Positions 52,698 to 61,593 of a DNA stretch of 64,000 nt are shown here, piece by piece; the first letter of the stretch is position 1; the number at the start of each line of letters is the position of its first letter. A model generated the notes under the pieces. It was not told the DNA's origin, did no database searches, and was given only the letters and a program-made list of their open reading frames with translations. Made by a program: the position numbers and the translations under genes. Origin of the DNA: Paenibacillus mangrovi (lineage in GTDB: Bacteria > Bacillota > Bacilli > Paenibacillales > Paenibacillaceae); assembly GCF_022898935.1 (NCBI RefSeq), contig NZ_JALIRP010000009.1, forward strand, positions 62,001 to 126,000, read 5' to 3'.

Positions 52698-53504
52698 ATG
52701 AAATGGCTATATCGGGTAATCTCGCTGATTGTGGCATTTTTCTTTCTTGCGCCGATCATCTGGATGCTGGTTGTATCGGTCAAGGAAGAAGGCATGAAGA
52801 TCGTGTCGCTTGGAGACTGGTTCACGCCACCCTATTCGTTAGCGGTGTACGATGAGATCCTGAGCACAACCAAGCTCATGCACTGGACGCTCAACAGCTT
52901 CCTCGTGGCGATCTTCGTAACGATTTTTACCGTGGCGATTGCGGCCATGGCGAGCTTCGCAATCTCGAAGATTCCGTTCCGTTACCGCTCTTTTATCTTC
53001 TTCTTCGTGTTGGCGGGTCTGCTTATTCCAGGCGAAGCGGTGATTATTCCACTCTACCAAGTGGCCAAGGACATGAATATTCTGAACAGCTACCAAGGCC
53101 TTATTTTGCCTGCGCTTGCGTCTCCGGTGGCGGTTATCGTGTTGAAAAGCTTTTTCGATGGCGTTCCGAACGAACTGGTCGAGAGCGTACAGATCGATGG
53201 AGCAGGGGTCTGGCGCATCTTCTGGTCTATCATGCTGCCATTGACGCGGCCCGCCCTGGCCTCGATGGCAATTCTGACCTTCATTGGCTCGTGGAACAAC
53301 TTCCTATGGCCTTTCCTGTCCGTAACAGACGACAACCTCTTCACGCTTCCGATGGGAATTCCAACCTTAATGAACCAGTATTCGGAGGATTATGTGAAGC
53401 CAATGGTCATTAATACGCTCTCGTCGCTACCAATTCTTCTTCTGTTCGTTATCTTTGAACGTCAGATCGTTAAGGGCATCAGCATGACGGGGATCAAAGG
53501 ATGA
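52698..53504 (+). CDS. sugar ABC transporter permease (MalG/UgpE type)
   Basis: The 268-residue membrane protein has the EAA loop ELVESVQIDGAGVWRIFWSIMLP around residue 155 (the usual EAA reads ESV here) and the tail RQIVKGISMTGIKG. GGAAGGAGG precedes ATG 52698. Its stop overlaps the start of the acyltransferase gene, so the unusual membrane enzyme downstream is made together with the transporter. Confidence 0.93.
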   Translation: MKWLYRVISLIVAFFFLAPIIWMLVVSVKEEGMKIVSLGDWFTPPYSLAVYDEILSTTKLMHWTLNSFLVAIFVTIFTVAIAAMASFAISKIPFRYRSFIFFFVLAGLLIPGEAVIIPLYQVAKDMNILNSYQGLILPALASPVAVIVLKSFFDGVPNELVESVQIDGAGVWRIFWSIMLPLTRPALASMAILTFIGSWNNFLWPFLSVTDDNLFTLPMGIPTLMNQYSEDYVKPMVINTLSSLPILLLFVIFERQIVKGISMTGIKG

Positions 53505-54607
53505 GTGCAGCTCCGATGGAGGCCAAGAAGAGGGAAAGGGCGATTGATCTCTTCAAGGGACTTCTCGTCATCGGCATGGTTTACTGCCATACGCTTCAAT
53601 TTTTCAGCGATCAACTGGTTTACCCTGATGGGCAGCGCATCATAGACATTATTAATTTGATCACTTTCTCCGGATTCGTGTTCAGCTTCGGGTACGTTTC
53701 GCAGCTTGCCTATTATTCGAAGCCGTTTCGGAAGGCGGCTCCCCGGATGGTGCTAACCGCGCTCAAGACGATCCTGGCTTTCTACGTATCCGGCGCAGCG
53801 TTCCGGATTTTCATCGATGGACGTGAGCTCGATTGGGAAACCATTCGCCCGATTCTGCTGATTCGGGATATGCCGGGGTGGTCTGAGTTCCTGATTTCCT
53901 TCACCTATCTGATGATCATCGGATTGGTTTTGTTTGTACCGCTTCGTTGGTTGGCTGCAAGAAAAGCACTCGGCTTCGCGGTTGCCGGCATGCTGCTCAT
54001 CTTTACGTTTATTCCATACGGTTCCGTCCATCTCACTCAGCTCGGACCGTTGATCGGAACGCGCGAATTTGCTTCGTTCCCCGTGCTTCAATATTTACCT
54101 TATTACATTGCCGGCGTCCTGTTCGCCAAGCACCGCATAACGTGGGACTGGCGAGTGCTGATTGCGGCTGCTGCAGCCTCGGGCAGCTTTGTCTGGAGAT
54201 GGGTGTCATCCGAAAATCAAGTCTTGCCAGAACGGTTTCCGCCTTCGGTATGGTGGATCATCGGCTCCGCATTGATTCTCTATGGCTATTATTTGCTGTC
54301 CCGTCTCATGGATCGAATCCCGGTTTCGCTGACGCCACTGGAAGCGATGGGACGCAATGTGCTGTGGTTTCTGGTCATGAGCAATATGCTTATTTTTGCC
54401 CTGAAGAGCAAACAACCGAATTTGATGCTGGGCGAGGCAGAATGTCTATGGCTTGCTGGCGTTCTGCTTGCCATCACAGGCTTCGGCGTTTGGATTGTTA
54501 CGAAGCCGCCGCGTAATAACGGGCAGGTCTTTCAGTCCCACAAGATCATGACTCTCATCCTAAATAAAGAGGAGCAGGAGAGCGATAAACCGACGACCCC
54601 CGCATGA
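53501..54607 (+). CDS. acyltransferase-3-like multi-spanning membrane protein
   Basis: The 368-residue protein starts inside the permease stop (ATGA) and has about ten membrane spans. The start, RERAIDLFKGLLVIGMVYCHTLQF, parallels the acyltransferase 3 family, with the conserved His in CHT near residue 28. It may acylate a sugar or surface glycan. Translational coupling to a sugar importer and a GH2 gene is unusual for this family and suggests a role with the same glycan. Confidence 0.75.
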   Translation: MSAAPMEAKKRERAIDLFKGLLVIGMVYCHTLQFFSDQLVYPDGQRIIDIINLITFSGFVFSFGYVSQLAYYSKPFRKAAPRMVLTALKTILAFYVSGAAFRIFIDGRELDWETIRPILLIRDMPGWSEFLISFTYLMIIGLVLFVPLRWLAARKALGFAVAGMLLIFTFIPYGSVHLTQLGPLIGTREFASFPVLQYLPYYIAGVLFAKHRITWDWRVLIAAAAASGSFVWRWVSSENQVLPERFPPSVWWIIGSALILYGYYLLSRLMDRIPVSLTPLEAMGRNVLWFLVMSNMLIFALKSKQPNLMLGEAECLWLAGVLLAITGFGVWIVTKPPRNNGQVFQSHKIMTLILNKEEQESDKPTTPA

Positions 54608-54743
54608 TGCGGGCGATGGAGATTCGGACGATCGGCTGACTTTCGGCCTGTACACCTTGAAGGAACAGCCGGATGGAACATTAAAATGCATCAAGAACTT
54701 GAAGGCTATTAATTTCGAAGAAGACGTACGCAAAGGACTGTGA
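54606..54743 (+). pseudogene. C-terminal remnant of an unidentified protein
   Basis: A frame without a usable start reads DSDDRLTFGLYTLKEQPDGT and continues to FEEDVRKGL and a stop, seven bases before the GH2 start. It looks like a genuine C-terminus (charged, well-formed codons), but I do not recognise it. It probably marks a deleted gene between the acyltransferase and the glycosidase. Confidence 0.4.
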
Positions 54744-54749
54744 TAAAAC

Positions 54750-56513
54750 ATGAGTATTCAGAGCTATCGACAAAACTATCCGAGACCGCAATTCGTTCGG
54801 TCTGCATGGAGCAACCTGAATGGAGAATGGGATTTTCGCTTTGACGACGGCAATGTGGGAGAGAGTGAACATTGGTACGATTCGTATGAGACGGAACTGC
54901 GCATTCGCGTTCCGTTTGTCTACGAAACGAAGGCCAGCGGCATCGGGGATTCTAAGTTCCATCCGTATGTTTGGTATCAGCGCAGCTTTACGGTTCCGGC
55001 AGAGGCCGTCAGCAAACGGATTATGCTGAATTTTCAAGCAGTCGATTACGTAGCCAAAGTATGGGTCAACGGCAACTTCGTTGGTAACCACAAGGGCGGA
55101 TACACGGCTTTTTCATTTGATATCACTTCAAAAGTGAGGAAGGACGACGGCGAGAACCGAATCGTCGTCAAGGTCGAAGACAGCAACGACGTCACGCAGC
55201 CTCGGGGCAAGCAGCGCTGGAGAACCGATAACTTTGGCTGCTGGTACGTGCAAACGACGGGAATATGGCAAACGGTGTGGCTGGAGTATGTGGACGAACG
55301 GCATCTGCAATCCGTGAAGATTACGCCCGACCTGGACACGAATTCGGTTCGATTCGATTATCATATGAGCGATGAAGCCGTAGATGAGAGTCACTTGTTG
55401 ACGACAAAAATAACGATGGATGGGCGACTTATTAAGCAGGCCAGCATCGTGGTGGATCGATCGCAACTGACCGCAGGCGTGGAGTTGATCAGCGATTCGC
55501 GGGAATGGAGGGTGGAAACGTGGAGTCCGGAGCATCCGAAACTCTACGAAGTGGAGTTCGTCTTGACGAATTCGGCGAATTCCGTACTGGACAAGGTGCA
55601 ATCGTATTTCGGTCTACGCAAGGTTTCGATTCAGAAGGGCAAAGTTCTTCTGAACAACGCGCCGATCTATCAGCGTTTGATTCTGGACCAGGGGTACTGG
55701 ACGGACAGCCATCTGACGCCTCCTTCCGAAGAAGCCATCATTGAAGATATCGATAAAATCATGGCGATGGGGTACAACGGTGTGCGCAAGCATCAGAAGA
55801 TCGAAGATCCACGATTCCTGTATTGGTGCGATGTGAAAGGACTTCTCGTCTGGTCTGAGATGGCCGCCACGTACGAATTCAACGACCGGGCCGTCAATCG
55901 GTTCACCAAGGAGTGGCTGGACATCGTTCAGCAGCAGTACAATCATCCGTGCATTATCACTTGGGTTCCATTCAATGAATCCTGGGGAATCGGCAACGTG
56001 TTCGTCGACCGGAGGCAGCAGCAGTTCACGGAAGCTATCTATCACTTGACCAAGTCGATCGATCCGAACCGGCCGGTCATCGTGAACGATGGTTGGGAGC
56101 ATACCGTCTCCGACATCGTGACCTTACACGACTACGAGGAGTCGGGCGAGCGGTTCCGGAAGCGCTATGCCAACAAAGACGCGATTACGAGCAACGAAAT
56201 CTCGCATATGAATTGGAAGTATGCGATCGCTCAGGGCTATGAATACCGCGGCCAGCCGATTATCATCAGCGAGTTCGGCGGCATCGCCTTCAAGTCTGAA
56301 GAGGGCTGGGGTTACGGCAACCAGGTCGACTCGGAGGAAGCGTTCCTGGATCGGTTCGAGCGTATTACGCAAGCCATCAAGGACATGGATTACATTTGCG
56401 GGTACTGCTATACTCAAGTGACCGACGTGCAGCAAGAAGTGAACGGACTTCTGACCGAGGATCGACAGCCTAAAATTCCGCTGGAAAAGATTAAAGCGAT
56501 TAACCTGGCATAA
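54750..56513 (+). CDS. glycoside hydrolase family 2 protein (beta-galactosidase/glucuronidase type)
   Basis: The 587-residue protein has the GH2 domain order: N-terminal sugar-binding jelly roll (NLNGEWDFRFDDG, residues 23-35), an immunoglobulin-like domain around residues 180-290, and a TIM barrel. The acid/base Glu is in WVPFNESWG near residue 410 and the nucleophile Glu in IISEFGG near 508. No signal peptide, so it acts on imported glycosides in the cytoplasm. GTG-type alternatives are absent; AAAGGAC precedes ATG 54750. It closes the operon of the third sugar transporter. Confidence 0.92.
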   Translation: MSIQSYRQNYPRPQFVRSAWSNLNGEWDFRFDDGNVGESEHWYDSYETELRIRVPFVYETKASGIGDSKFHPYVWYQRSFTVPAEAVSKRIMLNFQAVDYVAKVWVNGNFVGNHKGGYTAFSFDITSKVRKDDGENRIVVKVEDSNDVTQPRGKQRWRTDNFGCWYVQTTGIWQTVWLEYVDERHLQSVKITPDLDTNSVRFDYHMSDEAVDESHLLTTKITMDGRLIKQASIVVDRSQLTAGVELISDSREWRVETWSPEHPKLYEVEFVLTNSANSVLDKVQSYFGLRKVSIQKGKVLLNNAPIYQRLILDQGYWTDSHLTPPSEEAIIEDIDKIMAMGYNGVRKHQKIEDPRFLYWCDVKGLLVWSEMAATYEFNDRAVNRFTKEWLDIVQQQYNHPCIITWVPFNESWGIGNVFVDRRQQQFTEAIYHLTKSIDPNRPVIVNDGWEHTVSDIVTLHDYEESGERFRKRYANKDAITSNEISHMNWKYAIAQGYEYRGQPIIISEFGGIAFKSEEGWGYGNQVDSEEAFLDRFERITQAIKDMDYICGYCYTQVTDVQQEVNGLLTEDRQPKIPLEKIKAINLA

Positions 56514-56821
56514 AAGACAGCAGAGCCCTTTGGACGCTTCAAGGAAGCGGGTCAGGACCTGTTTTCAGTAAAAGAAAAAAACACCTTATCCTACAAGCTG
56601 CTTTCTGTATTGAACAGGAAGCAGCTTAGAGTATGCAAGAATTTCAATGAGGTTTGCCTTAAGAGATGGAACGGTACTATTGTGCTTTTCCCAACAGCTC
56701 TGCCAGTTTGCTGAACGGATGGTTTTCCTCGAGGCCTGTAGAATATACCAGCTCCGAGACGTTAGCTGATCTGTTGCAGCATTATTGGTAACCAATTTGT
56801 AAATGATGGGACAGTTCATAC

Positions 56822-57000
56822 TTATTTATTAAATCCCCCACTTGCCGGAACCTTAACGGTTATGGCTCGATTTCCATCGATTTTATACCATACGACCTGA
56901 TCAGTGGATGATATGGTGCAAATCGAGGAGTTTCTTTTATCAATGGGTTGGATACCATCTTCACTGATATAGGATCGTCCATTGGTTGCGACCCGAAGCT
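56822..57000 (-). pseudogene. C-terminal fragment of an unidentified gene
   Basis: An open minus-strand frame reads ATNGRSYISEDGIQPIDKRN, and continues as coding-like sequence (DQVVWYKIDGNRA) to a stop at 56822. No start or upstream part exists: the frame runs into the rlmD remnant near 56985. The family is not recognised. The preceding stretch 56514-56821 contains an open minus-strand frame of 77 codons that I do not trust and otherwise nothing. Confidence 0.35.
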
Positions 57001-57119
57001 GCTTGAGACGATTCTGGAGATAAAGCCAGAGAGAGTAGGGTATGAGCTGTAATCCTTCTACGCTGGCACGGGATTTGAGGGTGCTCGAGGATGGCGGGTA
57101 TCGGACGTGCCATTCATAA
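56981..57119 (+). pseudogene. rlmD: 3' remnant of 23S rRNA uracil-5-methyltransferase
   Basis: Two adjoining frames read GCDPKLLETILEIKPERV and MSCNPSTLARDLRVLEDGGY. In RlmD/RumA these are one continuous segment in which the Cys of SCNP is the catalytic nucleophile. A two-base loss around 57040 splits them, and the remaining C-terminus ends early. Only about 45 codons of a roughly 450-codon gene remain. Confidence 0.7.
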
Positions 57120-57127
57120 AATGCACA

Positions 57128-57155
57128 GAATCGCGTCGTGGTGCGGTTCTTTTTG
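57128..57155 (+). terminator. terminator behind the rlmD remnant
   Basis: GAATCGC and GCGGTTC pair around an 8-base loop and run into five T residues. Confidence 0.6.
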
Positions 57156-57198
57156 TCTTGCTTGGGACAGCAGGCCGATAACCACTTGTACTCGAAAA

Positions 57199-57227
57199 AT
57201 AGACTGTTCCCATTAGGAACAGTCTAT
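57199..57227 (+). other. perfect 12-bp hairpin
   Basis: ATAGACTGTTCC and GGAACAGTCTAT pair perfectly around CATTA. No T run follows. It lies between the rlmD remnant and the operator region. Confidence 0.6.
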
Positions 57228-57280
57228 ACGATAAGCTTTAGCCTGGATTCCGGCTTTCAGCCCAATTTTAAATTAGACCG

Positions 57281-57332
57281 TTCAATTACTTGAATGACAG
57301 TAAAGTATGTGATAACATTCAATTAATTGAAT
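57281..57332 (+). promoter_or_regulatory. promoter flanked by two palindromic operators
   Basis: TTCAA-TTAC-TTGAA (57281-57294) and TTCAA-TTAA-TTGAA (57318-57331) are inverted repeats of the same kind, 37 bases apart. Between and overlapping them are TTGAAT (57290-57295) and TAACAT (57313-57318), 17 bases apart, forming a promoter. The winged-helix protein at 57772 is the likely binder, so the pair is self-regulated. Confidence 0.7.
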
Positions 57333-57349
57333 GATGGAGGGGATTATTG

Positions 57350-57775
57350 ATGGTCCGAGAAAAGGATAATATTGATGTCCAAGGTGCACTCACTGAAATC
57401 AAGCGACTGGAACGTGAAGTTCGATTAAGAGGTCATTGGATCGGATGGTTATGGTTCATGATGGGGGTCGTTATCGCCGCTTTTGGCGTATTAGCTCCTC
57501 CCGTTACGACCGGGTGGCTGCAATATGTAGTTACTCTTGCAGTGCCTGTCCTAGGCATATTCGCACTGTTCTTCGCTGCGCGACAGCAAGTGGTTAGTCG
57601 AGTCAATCAGTGGATTCAATATCCTGTTACCTGGATTTTTTGTGGATTTGTTTTGGTGGATGTGATTTTTCGCCTTTCGATGCATCCTGATCACCTCTCC
57701 ATTTGGGTAGTAATTCTGGGAGTTCTGCCAGCAATACCATGCTGGTATGCAGCTTGGCGGGTGTGGCGTTCATGA
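57350..57775 (+). CDS. small membrane protein of unknown function
   Basis: The 141-residue protein has a charged N-terminus (ALTEIKRLEREVRLRGHWIG) and four predicted membrane segments. ATG 57350 follows GGAGGGG. Its stop overlaps the start of the winged-helix gene (ATGA). I do not recognise a named family, though membrane proteins of this layout often sit next to small HTH regulators and may be the regulated effector or the regulator's partner. Confidence 0.75.
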   Translation: MVREKDNIDVQGALTEIKRLEREVRLRGHWIGWLWFMMGVVIAAFGVLAPPVTTGWLQYVVTLAVPVLGIFALFFAARQQVVSRVNQWIQYPVTWIFCGFVLVDVIFRLSMHPDHLSIWVVILGVLPAIPCWYAAWRVWRS

Positions 57776-58095
57776 ACTCATCGGAGAATCATTTTCGGCA
57801 TAAGTTGGATGAATTGATACATGTACCGGTGCGGTTATCCATTATGGCGGCACTTGCTCCGGCGGAACGAGTTGACTTTCAATTTTTGCGTGATGCCATT
57901 GAGGTTAGTGATTCCCTATTATCTAAACATCTTAGCGTCCTTGAAGCAGCAGGATACGTGGAAGTAATTAAGGGTTATGTGGGAAAACGACCAAGAACTT
58001 GGCTTGCAATCACCGAAACCGGACGAACTGCATTTAAAGATTACGTTGAGGTCTTACGTTCAATTGTAGAAGCAAAACCAGCACCTCAGGAATAA
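57772..58095 (+). CDS. small winged-helix transcriptional regulator
   Basis: The 107-residue protein is a single winged helix: VRLSIMAALAPAERVDFQFL, VSDSLLSKHLSVLEAAGYVE and a wing with KGYVGKRPRTWLAIT. This is the HTH_27/MarR-like DNA-binding fold with no sensor domain. It starts inside the stop of the membrane-protein gene and probably binds the two TTCAA-N4-TTGAA operators upstream of the operon. Confidence 0.87.
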   Translation: MNSSENHFRHKLDELIHVPVRLSIMAALAPAERVDFQFLRDAIEVSDSLLSKHLSVLEAAGYVEVIKGYVGKRPRTWLAITETGRTAFKDYVEVLRSIVEAKPAPQE

Positions 58096-58213
58096 AGTTG
58101 GACAAAGCAATTGCGGAAGCCGCTGATATCCAATGCTTCCCCACCTTTTATATGTAGACTCTGCTTACCCGGCACATGTGGAGAGTGTGGCGTGGTTGGA
58201 ATTAGTATAATGT

Positions 58214-58252
58214 AAAAAGAACGAATTTCTGATTGGGGAATTCGTTCTTTTT
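58214..58252 (+). terminator. terminator
   Basis: AAAAAGAACGAATT and AATTCGTTCTTTTT form a long stem around an 11-base loop with T residues at its end. It is likely to end the small operon before it. The remaining AT-rich stretch to 58482 shows no gene. Confidence 0.75.
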
Positions 58253-58482
58253 CTTAAAGTCTGACAAGATAAAAATTTCCTGTTTAATTTAATATAAATA
58301 TGGTCAGAAAGCACTGCTGTGGACAAATTATTTATTTTTGAAGCAGTTGCTTGGTTGGATGTCCAAGTGTACTATTGTTTAATCAATTATGTTATTAAGC
58401 ATGATATAAGTGGATAAGAAGTCGAACATTAGACGTTATATTTTGGGTCAAAGTTTGATTAATGAGAGGATTTGAGTCTGAA

Positions 58483-59466
58483 GTGAACAATAATTTTTGG
58501 CTTGATTTACCCCGGCCTTTTTTTGTACTTGCACCAATGGAAGATGTGACGCACGTTGTTTTTCGTCATGTCGTGAGTAAAGCAGGAAGACCGGATGTGT
58601 TTTTTACGGAATTTGCGAATACGGAGAGCTATTGTCACCCAGAAGGAAATCATAGTGTGCGTGGCCGTTTACTATTTACCGAGGATGAACAACCCATGGT
58701 TGCACATATATGGGGCGATAAGCCTGAGTATTTTCAAAAAATGAGTATCGATATGGCGAAGTTAGGATTTAAAGGGATCGACATCAATATGGGTTGTCCT
58801 GTTCATAATGTGGCATCCAATGGGAAGGGGAGTGGCTTAATTCTCCGTCCAGAGATTGCAGCTGAAATCATACAAGCAGCAAAGGCAGGAGGATTGCCTG
58901 TAAGTGTGAAGACCAGACTTGGTTTCACAAGGGTTGATGAATGGCTGGACTGGCTGACACATATATTGAAGCAAGATATAGCTAACCTTTCGATCCATTT
59001 GCGTACAAGAGAGGAAATGAGCCAAGTCGATGCGCATTGGGAACTGATTCCTGAAATTAAGAAACTTCGAGATCGTGTGGCACCACATACGCTATTGACG
59101 ATTAATGGAGATATTCCTGACCGTCAAACGGGCTTGAAGCTAGCTGAACAATATGGTGTGGATGGGATCATGATCGGGCGTGGTATTTTTAAAAATCCAT
59201 TTGCCTTTGAAAAAGAGCCGAGGGAACATAGCAGTACCGAATACCTTGATCTTTTAAGATTGCAGCTGGATCTCCATGATCAGTATTCCCAAGAATTAGA
59301 GACACGTCCATTCAAAGCTCTTCATCGCTTTTTCAAGATTTATGTCAAAGGGTTTAGAGGGGCAAGCGAACTAAGAAATCAATTGATGAGCACAGCGTCT
59401 ACAGATGAAGTGCGTGCGCTTCTGGACGAATTTTCACAACATATGGATGAGGGCGGAGACAGTTAA
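58483..59466 (+). CDS. dus: tRNA-dihydrouridine synthase
   Basis: The protein is a TIM barrel flavoenzyme with PFFVLAPMEDVT at the start, the catalytic Cys in DINMGCPVHNV near residue 104, SVKTRLGF near 138 and GIMIGRGIFKNP near 230, followed by the C-terminal helical tRNA-binding domain. It reduces uridine to dihydrouridine in tRNA. I choose GTG 58483, which matches the usual short N-terminus; ATG 58462 opens the same frame seven codons earlier and cannot be excluded. It stands alone, in low-GC sequence. Confidence 0.9.
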   Translation: MNNNFWLDLPRPFFVLAPMEDVTHVVFRHVVSKAGRPDVFFTEFANTESYCHPEGNHSVRGRLLFTEDEQPMVAHIWGDKPEYFQKMSIDMAKLGFKGIDINMGCPVHNVASNGKGSGLILRPEIAAEIIQAAKAGGLPVSVKTRLGFTRVDEWLDWLTHILKQDIANLSIHLRTREEMSQVDAHWELIPEIKKLRDRVAPHTLLTINGDIPDRQTGLKLAEQYGVDGIMIGRGIFKNPFAFEKEPREHSSTEYLDLLRLQLDLHDQYSQELETRPFKALHRFFKIYVKGFRGASELRNQLMSTASTDEVRALLDEFSQHMDEGGDS

Positions 59467-59550
59467 AATTAAACGAGATATGGTTTCAAAAAAAGAGAGC
59501 CTAACAGCCGCGAATACGGATAGACAGGGTTTGAGAATATAGGAGGATAC

Positions 59551-60120
59551 ATGTCCTGGAGTAAATTGAAGCAACAACTGGAGAGTTTTCTCTGTCCTGC
59601 GTTAGATGGAAGGGTTGAATACCGTGCAACGGGTTATCGTTATTTACCTGATAAAGCAGGGCTTTGTTATATTTCTGTAGATAAAAAGGACGTACTCCGA
59701 ATGAATGATAGAACGAGTTCAATCAGATGGTATCAGACGGAGCTGGAAATTAAGAATGACTCAAGTTTCCAAATTCCGATCAGCGATGAAGAAATGGAAG
59801 CAGTCAGAAAGGATACCAAGGGGACCGTTCCGGAGGATCGTCTAAAAGTCATTGCAAGAAACAGAAAAATATCAGGATATGCAAAGGAGCTTTTGACGGC
59901 ACAGGCTTCATTAAGCAAATCAAATTTTGTCGTTGTAGCGAATAAGTTTTTATCGACTTCTATAGAAGAAAGCATCGAGAGCAATGACATCTTATTGAAT
60001 ATTCTAGCTTTGGTGGACAGACGAATTGGAAAAAAACGAATTTTAAACATGTCCGAAAAGATGAAGTTAAAGCATCCCATTGTGCAGTATTTCTATGAAC
60101 TACGGCGTAGTACATGTTGA
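59551..60120 (+). CDS. conserved hypothetical protein (possibly SF0329-like)
   Basis: The 189-residue soluble protein begins MSWSKLKQQLESFLCPAL and has a basic C-terminal third. I recall proteins with this start annotated as SF0329 family, but that is not certain. No enzyme motif is visible. ATG 59551 follows TAGGAGG. Its neighbour dus and the DUF4317 gene downstream are separated by gaps, so no operon is implied. Confidence 0.7.
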   Translation: MSWSKLKQQLESFLCPALDGRVEYRATGYRYLPDKAGLCYISVDKKDVLRMNDRTSSIRWYQTELEIKNDSSFQIPISDEEMEAVRKDTKGTVPEDRLKVIARNRKISGYAKELLTAQASLSKSNFVVVANKFLSTSIEESIESNDILLNILALVDRRIGKKRILNMSEKMKLKHPIVQYFYELRRSTC

Positions 60121-60183
60121 GAATAAAGAACTTTCGTCGCGTCGATCCATGGCTATAAAATAGAGAAAAGAAGCAATGACGAG

Positions 60184-60207
60184 AAACCCTTCTAGCGAAG
60201 GGTTTTT
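60184..60207 (+). terminator. terminator
   Basis: AAACCCTTC and GAAGGGTTT pair around TAGC, followed by T residues. Confidence 0.8.
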
Positions 60208-60261
60208 ATATCGTTTATACTTATAAAGCCAATTTACTTTCTAGGAGTTGTCTAACGAACC

Positions 60262-61452
60262 ATGAACAAGAAAGAAGTCGCGCACATACGCAAGCAGTTT
60301 AAGCTGGATAATCATTTGATGAATATTTACGATATTCTTAACGTGTACATTATGAAGGAAACGAACGAAATTTATCACTGGGAGCGGAGTCCCTTTGAGT
60401 TAGTGGACCGGGAGAAGCAGGAGCTGTACATGGGCAATTTCAAAAAGCTGCTGACCGGCGAATTGGATCATAAGCTGTTCGAGCTCAAGTTTCAGGAGGA
60501 AGCGGAAGATCAGAAAGACCCTTCGCGGGTGCTGCTTCACCAAGCTATGCAGACGGGGGATCCGGAGGAGTGGCAGGATCTGATGCTGCTGCTGGTGGAC
60601 AAAATGATGGCGGACACGACGTATGAACGGGATACGGTCATTACGTTCGTACGCGGACAATACTACCGGCCGACCAAGGCGAGAAATGATGAAGCCGAAG
60701 AGACTGGGAATGACGAAGTGTTCGGGCATCCGTTCATTCTATGCAGCGTGAACTCTACGGAGAAGCAGCGGAAGGCGCTCTTGTTCGACTATGTGGAGAG
60801 AGAGTTTAAGTACAATATCATTGTAGATCCGATCATCAAGCTTAGCACACCGGAGCAAGGGTTCTTTTATCCCAGCGTGACGGACAATTATTCCGACGTG
60901 AACCGGGTTCTATATGCTACGGGAAAATCGAATGATCCGAATGAGCATTTCATCTCTGAGGTCTTGAATGCGGAACGGTCTGTGACGGCACTGGAAGAGA
61001 GAGAGATCTTTGAAGACATCGTGAAAGAAGTGGCGGGCGAACAGCTGGACTCCGCCACGATCGCACACGTGTACGAGGAGATTCATCATGTGATTGAATC
61101 CCACCAGGATGAGGAGGAACCTCCGAAGCTGGATTATACCGATGTGGAACGCGTGCTGACAGCAAGCGGCGTGGACAATGTGACCAAGGAAGCCGTGGAA
61201 CGGGCATTTGAGACCATCGTTGACGATAAGAACTATGAACTGAAGGCGAAAAGCGTTATCCCGAAATTTACGTCAAAATCGATAAAGATCGATACCAAGG
61301 TTGCCACGATTTCAATCAGTCCACAGGATTTAAGGTATATTAAACAGGTGAGCTTTCAAGGCAAACGCTGCATTATGATTGAGGTTGACGAAGATGCCGT
61401 CATTGAGGGCTTTACGCTCAACACAGAGACGTTATTGGAAAGAGCGGATTGA
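60262..61452 (+). CDS. DUF4317 family protein
   Basis: The 396-residue acidic cytoplasmic protein begins MNKKEVAHIRKQFKLDN, typical of DUF4317 in Firmicutes. No catalytic motif is visible. The C-terminal part has a small beta domain (VATISISPQDLRYIKQV). The family's function is unknown to me. About 305 bases from 60414 on recur at 63693-64000 with about 96 percent identity by eye, the second copy lacking the first 50 codons. Confidence 0.85.
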   Translation: MNKKEVAHIRKQFKLDNHLMNIYDILNVYIMKETNEIYHWERSPFELVDREKQELYMGNFKKLLTGELDHKLFELKFQEEAEDQKDPSRVLLHQAMQTGDPEEWQDLMLLLVDKMMADTTYERDTVITFVRGQYYRPTKARNDEAEETGNDEVFGHPFILCSVNSTEKQRKALLFDYVEREFKYNIIVDPIIKLSTPEQGFFYPSVTDNYSDVNRVLYATGKSNDPNEHFISEVLNAERSVTALEEREIFEDIVKEVAGEQLDSATIAHVYEEIHHVIESHQDEEEPPKLDYTDVERVLTASGVDNVTKEAVERAFETIVDDKNYELKAKSVIPKFTSKSIKIDTKVATISISPQDLRYIKQVSFQGKRCIMIEVDEDAVIEGFTLNTETLLERAD

Positions 61453-61537
61453 AGCGATAGCAGCCTTTGAATTGGATTTCGCATTGCCAAAACAGCCCCT
61501 AGAATACTGGTGATAGAGTAGATCAAAGCAGTAATTT

Positions 61538-61567
61538 AAAAAAGCATCCGAAAAACGGATGCTTTTT
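61538..61567 (-). terminator. bidirectional terminator between DUF4317 and the symporter gene
   Basis: AAAAAGCATCCG and CGGATGCTTTTT form a perfect 12-bp stem with an AAAA loop. T runs are present on both strands, so it can end both convergent genes. Confidence 0.85.
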
Positions 61568-61593
61568 GGCATAAACAAAATATAAATTTAGGA

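Noticed and set aside
56586..56819. 77-codon minus-strand frame between the GH2 gene and the gene debris
   Set aside because: No recognisable motif, no ribosome site, and the region is otherwise debris; I could not support it as a gene.
57350..58095. Toxin-antitoxin pair
   Set aside because: The first protein is a multi-span membrane protein and the second a plain winged helix; neither resembles known toxin or antitoxin families.
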